In this document: in pieces, positions 8,216-13,324 of the stretch
Position numbering within the stretch: position 1 is the first letter of the stretch
How the letters are laid out: every line of letters begins with the position of its first letter
From: Euperipatoides rowelli
Lineage: Eukaryota; Onychophora; Udeonychophora; Euonychophora; Peripatopsidae
Length of the DNA stretch: 13,324 nt
Direction: 5' to 3' (one strand)
Assembly (NCBI GenBank): GCA_003024985.2
Contig: PXIH01S0012093.1
The notes under the pieces: model-generated
What the model saw: only the letters and a program-made list of their open reading frames with translations
Databases searched by the model: none
What the model was told of the DNA's origin: nothing
Program-made: the position numbers and the translations under genes

Positions 8216-8571
8216 CTTGAACTTTCTTGTCCAAGTACAGGCAAAGAAGTGCAAGTAAGTTTTCTGATGCTTAAGCACAAGAAATAGATCCAGGCGCAAT
8301 TCAAACTAGATGCCCACATGTTTAAGGTCCAATGCATCTCGGTCATGCAGGAAACGGATATGCTCGACATGATTCTTCTGAACTTTTCAAGGGAGTGTAA
8401 AGTAGTGGATTTTCATTAAAACCTTACAATTATATAATGGAGACTCGAATTAGTATTATTCAATATCTCGCTATGTACATTCTTTAAAATAGAATGGTTT
8501 AGAATTTGGACATGTTTTAGTTATTAGAATGATCAAACTCTATTCTATATATTTATTGTTTAGTTAACATA
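8216..8571 (+). repeat. possible Gypsy 3' end: purine tract and start of 3' LTR
   Basis: About 180 bp after the end of integrase homology comes the purine-rich aagggag followed by TGTAAAG from 8396. This is the arrangement of a polypurine tract next to a TG-starting LTR. The following about 175 bp are AT-rich; a TTAACA at about 8566-8571 could be the LTR end. The 5' LTR cannot be identified, so no copy comparison was possible. Confidence 0.35.
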
Positions 8572-9014
8572 CCATTTTTAAGGTGTTCTTTATAGCAGCA
8601 AACACCACACTTTTATGGTACACTAAGGTAAAAAGTTGATTAGAGTGGCAATACACCCTGAATCGCACAAAATTAACAGATACTCACTCGGATACCCACA
8701 TATCTAAGGAAGCACTAGTAAATACATAGAACAAAATTGATGGCCTTGCAAATTTCTGAATTTTCTACATTAATTAAAGAATGAAGAGATTAAAATAAAT
8801 ACTTTAATTTATGATCTTGGAAATTTCAGATTTTTCTATATTTAATTAAAGGAGGAAGACTTTCATTTTAAAATAGTTTTTTATATTATTATTTATTTTT
8901 ATTGACCTGAACAACTTCATTCATAATTTAAAATAAAGTGCAAATAACAACATCTTTAGAGAATTTTTTTTTAAAAAAAAAAACAACAAATTACCGGTAC
9001 TAAAATAAACTTAC
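8572..9014. other. remainder of the 4,951-bp intron, no feature seen
   Basis: AT-rich sequence between the Gypsy remnant and the donor of the 9015-9136 exon. Two related phrases (ttcagattttt/ttctgaattttct and taattaaag) repeat loosely around 8755-8850. No coding or RNA feature was recognised. Confidence 0.6.
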
Positions 9015-9136
9015 AACAAAAGTTCAGGACGATCACTGAGAGAATTTTCCATAATTTGAGCAATTCTCAATTTATCCAAACTCAATATTTGAGTGCGAGA
9101 AGAAAATGTCCTGTGATCAACTGGATTTATAATTTG
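9015..9136 (-). CDS. HERC4: HERC4-like E3 ubiquitin ligase, internal exon (start of RCC1-to-HECT linker)
   Basis: This 122-bp exon follows a good polypyrimidine-AG acceptor (ctctgtttcag) and ends at a consensus GTAAGT donor. It enters in phase 0, matching the end of the 12422-12665 exon, and encodes 40 codons plus two bases. The reading begins QIINPVDHRTF, which lines up without gaps with the conserved 'SPAxDFRT' stretch directly after the RCC1 domain of vertebrate HERC3/4. The rest (LDKLRIAQIMENSL...) is the helical linker. The TT left over at the 3' end is completed by the A that opens the next exon, giving a leucine codon. The exon is too short to stand out by length, so the call rests on splice signals, phase and family similarity. 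It lies 3,285 bp from the upstream exon. Confidence 0.88.
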
Positions 9137-9283
9137 CTGAAACAGAGAAAATAGTTATCTAAATATTTTAGCATTAATATTTTCTAATTGTAATATAATA
9201 ATTCAAAATAATATTTTAAGACCTATAGTAAAAATATTTTACACATTACTTCACTTAAGTTGTATAATTTCTGTATTCTAATA

Positions 9284-9345
9284 CAGTGAAATCTAGAACT
9301 CTGGCATTTTAGAACAATCAAACTCCCTGAGACAATGAATTTTAC
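9284..9345 (+). mobile_element. possible single end of a pogo/Tigger-like DNA transposon
   Basis: TA followed by cagtgaaatctagaactctg (from 9284) and the next 40 bases resemble the CAGTGAAACCTCG-style ends of pogo-type elements, which insert at TA. No matching reverse-oriented end was found downstream, so this is at best a lone decayed terminus. Confidence 0.25.
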
Positions 9346-10171
9346 TAGTTACAAATAATTTATCATTTTTATTGTTAAATTTCGGTAGGACGTTATAAAT
9401 GTTGACAGGATTACCTTTAAGAAATTTGGTAAATACAAAAGCATTTAAATTAGCACCTTTAGTCACAATGGTAAAAAGTGAAATTATAATAGCAAGAGTT
9501 TATTTATCTTAGCAAATGTTACATGGCTAATGCTAATTTAATTTTTCAATTATGGCATCAATAAATATTGACCAAAAATTATCAATGGAGAGAAAAATTA
9601 TTAAAAAAAAAAAAATTAAAAAATTTTGTTGTAGAATATAGCCAGTCATAAAATCATTTAGTAAATCAAAGAATTTAAATGGTCACTTTAACAAAAATAA
9701 ACTTGCTAAAGATTAGGTTTTTCTAAATAAAAAAAAATTTTTTTGGCTGAAATTTCACAATAGCTAGAGTATATTTTAACCACTAAATGTTAGTAAATGA
9801 CTCATTAAAATTGTTAGCATTCCATATAATGACAGTTTTCAAAGTGTGTGTTGTGAATACATACTGTACATAACTAGTACAAAAGTACTTCAAAATTTTT
9901 TACATTGCCACAAGATACTAATTCTATTATATTTTACATGAAAACACTTTGTGGTGGAAGATCCAATATATGATCAACAAATCTCCAAAACATCCCAAAT
10001 ATTTTAATATTTTAAAAACAAAGAAAGTGAAGAGCTGAATAATTTTCCAGAAAATTAAGAGGGGAATTTTTGCACAATATTTTTTACATTGTAATTAATT
10101 CAATAGCATATTATTTTTATAATATTGTTACTTTGATTCGGGCATGTGAGGATCAACTGGCTGGTCATTGC

Positions 10172-10209
10172 ATGTAAATAACATAATCTGATGTAAATAA
10201 CATAATCTG
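10172..10209 (+). repeat. 19-bp tandem duplication, two copies
   Basis: ATGTAAATAACATAATCTG occurs twice head to tail (10172-10190 and 10191-10209) without a mismatch. This suggests a recent slippage or repair event. Confidence 0.95.
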
Positions 10210-10296
10210 ATTAATTACGAGATTGCAAACAGTGAGCAAGGTGATCATCTTTTCACACTTGTACAAATTAAAAATAATTTACTCATATTTTAATTA

Positions 10297-10340
10297 GCAT
10301 GTGTGTGCACTCTTCGTTATTTAAGAGTGTACACACATGC
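10297..10340. repeat. 18-bp hairpin, one mismatch, 8-nt loop
   Basis: GCATGTGTGTGCACTCTT (10297-10314) pairs with 10323-10340 at 17 of 18 positions around the loop CGTTATTT. It lies directly before repeat copy B. It may be part of that repeat or a small fold-back element. Transcribed on the gene strand it would still form a strong stem. Confidence 0.85.
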
Positions 10341-10344
10341 CTCG

Positions 10345-10545
10345 AAGTCCTTGCTTGTTAAGAATGACTTCCTGCCATTCCAATGAGTCCATTATTTGTT
10401 TCCTGTATCTGTGGCTGGATTGACTGGAGTCAATCCAACGAATGGTTCCAGATTTGTTACTTTCGTAAATAGTTTTATTTTTCATGTCAACGAGTTGCTG
10501 ACGTTAAACCATGTAATAACCTGTCTAGTGCCTGCAGAAAAAATA
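10345..10545 (+). repeat. dispersed repeat copy B (LTR-like)
   Basis: This shares CCATTCCAATGAGTC (10375-10389) with copy A at 4468-4482, followed at a nearly equal distance (41 versus 39 bp) by an inverted repeat. Here TGGATTGACT (10416-10425) and AGTCAATCCA (10428-10437) form a perfect 10-bp stem. It continues through ctgacgttaaaccatgtaataacct and an aaaataaag poly-A-like signal at about 10537. The two copies are strongly diverged, so they are old. The family is unknown; LTR identity is an inference from the poly-A signal and length. Confidence 0.4.
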
Positions 10546-12421
10546 AAGATAGCTTTAGACATTTTTAATTAGCTTTCCGGCCCACCAGTCAATTATTTCT
10601 TTATTAGTATTATTTACTATCTGTTCCAGAGAAGCAAGCATCAATAGTATGTTTAATTATAGTGTCATCCCTCCATGCTGAGTTACCGTTTCCTGAGTTC
10701 CTGTCGTTAGCAGCTCACTTCATTCTTGCATCCTCTCCAAGATATAAGCAACAACCAAGTAGTAGTTTCAAGCCTCATACATTAACACTACATTATAACA
10801 TGTGTTAACTTTTTCAAATGAATGTTTATAAACTGATTTAAATGTAAATAATTACATATTGTACAGTATATGTAATCCATTAAGAAATACTTTTAAAAAA
10901 ATAACCAAAATGACTGAGTACCGAGAGATGATAGGTTTCAACTATTATTTGGAAAAATATTATTAGCTTAGTTTAGCTACAATCAATCAAATAATACAAA
11001 TAATACAACTCAAAAGAAAGTAAATTTTAGCAAATTTTCATTGCAGTTTTAAGTATTTTCTTAAATTTTAGGGGGTTTAAAAGCATCAACCAGCTAATGG
11101 TATCTTTCAAGTTAACTATAAATAAGAAATGTAGAAGATCTAAACCAAATATCTATATGAATTTATTAAATACATACAATAAGACAGCGCATTCATAAGA
11201 CAAAAAAAAATAGTTTTGATATTTGCTTTAGTGTAAAAATAAAAGTGAAGAACCACAATATATCAATCCATTTATTTATTTATTTTATCTAAAATGTTTA
11301 AGTCACAGACTTGTACATTTACAGTATGTTGCTAAACAAGTTTACCACATGTGATACATATAAAAACAGACTAACGATTATAAAAGCCATAGAAGTTCCC
11401 ATGCTTTTTACTTTTTTACTTGAGGAGTCTTGCAATGGGAATTAGATAACTTTGATTACATCAGTGAACGTGAGGTTATTATTTAGCGAATGTTTTTCAG
11501 ACTTGTATTCACAGTGAAATATTATTTTCCATGGATAGTAACTCTTAAAGCAATTAGATAAACAATTGTCATGAGGCAATGAAAAAAAATTGTCAAAGTC
11601 CAAATTATAGACATACTAAAGCTCATAAATCTTACAATTAATTTAGCTGAAGCCATTTATTTATCTCTTCTTCTTAGTATACTTTTAAAAAGACTATAAA
11701 GTGGGAAAAATTACCATAGAATGAGAATTAAGATGTCTTTATGCTGTCCCCCATTTCATTAATTCACATATTCAGTTTGTGAATTATAGAAGTATGTATA
11801 AGTACAGATGAGGAAAAATTAGCGATCTGCTATGACTTTGTCACTATGCACACACACATTATATAATGTACATTTAAAACATATGGAGTTCTCTTCAGTA
11901 GAAAAGTCAGTAAAAAGTTCAAGATCATGAATATTTATAAAAGTATATATTTGAACCGTTTGGCTTTAATATATAAAAAAAAAAATAAGGCCAAACAAAA
12001 TGCTATAAAAAAAGTGTAAGATAAAAACCTCGAACAACAAATGATCAGAGTTTAAGTTCAGGTCTTTGAGAAGGAAATAAATTTTATAAATAAGAGCTTA
12101 AATATAGGGTTGCCTTTTTTTTATATAGTGTAGGCAAAGCATAAAACATTGGTATATGAATTGTTGTGAACACTGTCCTTTTCATAAGCAATAAAAATAA
12201 TTAGTAAATAATTTNCCAACTTAATTGCAAATTAAAACCAATTTTATATAATTTTGATATAGAAATACAGTATGCTATTAAACTAATTTCTGAAGCCAAG
12301 CTAAAATTAAAAATCAAGAGTTTTTTTTTAAATATTACAGTATATACCAGAAACAGAAAAATTAAAACATCCAATAAATAAATATATAAAAAACATTTAT
12401 AATTCGCTAAATTACTCTTAC

Positions 12422-12665
12422 ATTTAAACTCTCCAATAAGGCAAAGCAATGATCACCGCCACAAAAGATTTCCTTTACAATTAATCCAGAGTCATCTCCA
12501 GTTTCCATATCTTCCTCACTGCACTTTTTGAATGGTAACCAATTACCTTTTACTGCTGTGGGGCTAGAGCGATTTGCAGTTGAATTTAATCCAAGTTGTC
12601 CATGGCATCCTAAACCAAATGCATATACCCGACCAGTTGCGGGAACATAGGCTAATGTATGCCTC
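12422..12665 (-). CDS. HERC4: HERC4-like E3 ubiquitin ligase, internal exon (last RCC1 repeat)
   Basis: This 244-bp exon of a HERC3/HERC4-type ubiquitin ligase is read on the minus strand. It starts after an AG acceptor preceded by a T-rich tract and ends at a GTAAGA donor. One leading base completes a codon from the preceding exon, then 81 codons follow and it ends in phase 0. Residues near the start (RRHTLAYVP, then GRVYAFGLGCHGQLG) are a textbook RCC1 blade. The later VKGNW and VKEIFCGGDHCFALL segments match the end of the HERC3/4 RCC1 region. In these proteins the RCC1 propeller binds partners and a C-terminal HECT domain transfers ubiquitin through a cysteine. HERC3 and HERC4 are closely related, and I chose HERC4 because it is the form usual in invertebrates; that choice is an inference. 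The preceding exon lies beyond the right edge of the window. Confidence 0.93.
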
Positions 12666-13102
12666 CTAAACAAAAATAAACAGCAAGTTATTAAATAGCA
12701 AACTGGTTAAACTAAATTACTGAACATCAACATAATAACTGGATTAAGATATAATTTCATTTTTTTTTTAAGTTAGACAAAACTTCTTTAGTATAAAGAA
12801 TGTCACATTTATGTAATTATTGACTAATTTGCTTAGAAATGACCTTTGCCATTTCTTACAAGTTATTATATTTATTTATATTTTATGTGTTCGGACTAGC
12901 GGAGGCAAGTTCCAAAGAAGTTTGACTGCTTATTTTATTAACCTTTTTGTTTTAATGAGGCTTATTATTATTTAATCAGCAAGTCGTTGATAAATTATGT
13001 TTAGTATTTTCATCGAATAAATTGTTTAATTCCAGTTCCAGGTTTGGTGGGCATGATGACCTGTAAGTACCAGCAACCACATATATACATTACAGTATAT
13101 AC
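12666..13102. other. intron upstream of the RCC1 exon, no gene seen
   Basis: AT-rich sequence with a T-rich acceptor region next to the exon at 12665. I looked for another RCC1 exon on the minus strand and found none. Nothing else was recognised. Confidence 0.6.
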
Positions 13103-13324
13103 CAGCGGTGTCAACTAATTTTTACATAAGATCTACTTTGCCAATGAAAATCCAAACCCAATCAACTTTTTCAAAAATTTCATGGGAAGGAGGTGGAGGA
13201 AGGGCAATAAGAGGTGAACAAAAATTTTGTAGTGTCATTTCATGGTCGATTTCCCTAGTGAAAAGGTGAGTGGGTAAATTATAAAATAAAAGTGTCTGAA
13301 ATTATAATTAAAAATTATGGACAA
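13103..13324 (+). mobile_element. left end of a second hAT-like element, cut by the window edge
   Basis: CAGCGGTGTCAACTAATTTT at 13103 fits the hAT terminal consensus CAGNGGTG and shares CAGxGGTG with the element at 835-1221. A following aagatctactttg is like hAT subterminal sequence. The expected 8-bp target repeat would be GTATATAC (13095-13102). Its partner and the other end lie beyond the window. Confidence 0.4.

Larger units (their letters stand above)
9137..12421. other. 3,285-bp intron of HERC4-like gene
   Basis: The intron lies between exons 12422-12665 and 9015-9136, with a GTAAGA donor and a tttcag acceptor. It is AT-rich with stops in all frames. Items separately listed are a possible pogo-type end at 9284, the tandem duplication at 10172-10209, the hairpin at 10297-10340 and repeat copy B at 10345-10545. 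A single N is at 12215. From about 10850 to 12420 I see only AT-rich sequence with short simple repeats. Confidence 0.75.

Noticed and set aside
12201-12449. 82-residue minus-strand ORF overlapping the RCC1 exon donor
   Set aside because: Mostly intronic, hydrophobic AT-rich reading in a different frame from the exon, with an N inside.
12334-13105. ttacagtatataccag at about 12336 and about 13090 as a repeat pair
   Set aside because: Only about 15 bases shared, no extended similarity; TACAGTATA words are frequent across the window.

Overview
The window looks like AT-rich nuclear DNA from an invertebrate animal. There are no bacterial-style gene blocks. Short coding pieces on the minus strand are bounded by GT-AG splice sites and separated by long introns packed with transposon remnants. 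The retroelement and hAT families, the poly-A/T richness and scattered single N bases suggest an arthropod-type draft assembly. I cannot name the species.

The only host gene I can support is a HERC3/HERC4-type E3 ubiquitin ligase on the minus strand. Five consecutive internal exons were found by splice-site and phase reading (12422-12665, 9015-9136, 4007-4063, 3802-3913, 1620-1809; 725 coding bases). They join in phase 0, 2, 2, 0 and run open throughout. They encode the last RCC1 repeat and about 215 residues of the linker leading toward the HECT domain. The upstream RCC1 exons lie beyond base 13324 and the HECT exons lie below base 1.

Region by region: 1-1619 is an intron with a possible retroelement tail (about 1-120), a complete 387-bp non-autonomous hAT element (835-1221) and a perfect hairpin. 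The 1810-3801 intron holds a faint piggyBac-like remnant. A 93-bp intron separates the two central exons. The 4.95-kb intron 4064-9014 is a nested transposon stack. A decayed Ty3/Gypsy polyprotein (from about 4895) is interrupted at 5327-7397 by an insertion with TGTTG...CAACA ends and a perfect 5-bp target duplication. That insertion contains a CR1/L2-like LINE reverse-transcriptase tail. The Gypsy integrase resumes at about 7403 with an intact D-X35-E spacing but broken frames. The 3.3-kb intron 9137-12421 contains a diverged copy of a repeat also seen at about 4440-4680, a strong 18-bp hairpin and a 19-bp tandem duplication. The right edge (13103-13324) begins another hAT-like end.

The Gypsy and LINE fragments read on the plus strand, antisense to the host gene. 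I found no tRNA, rRNA, CRISPR array or bacterial system, and no clear sign of a new functional system. The most informative structure is the nested insertion, which gives a relative order of events.
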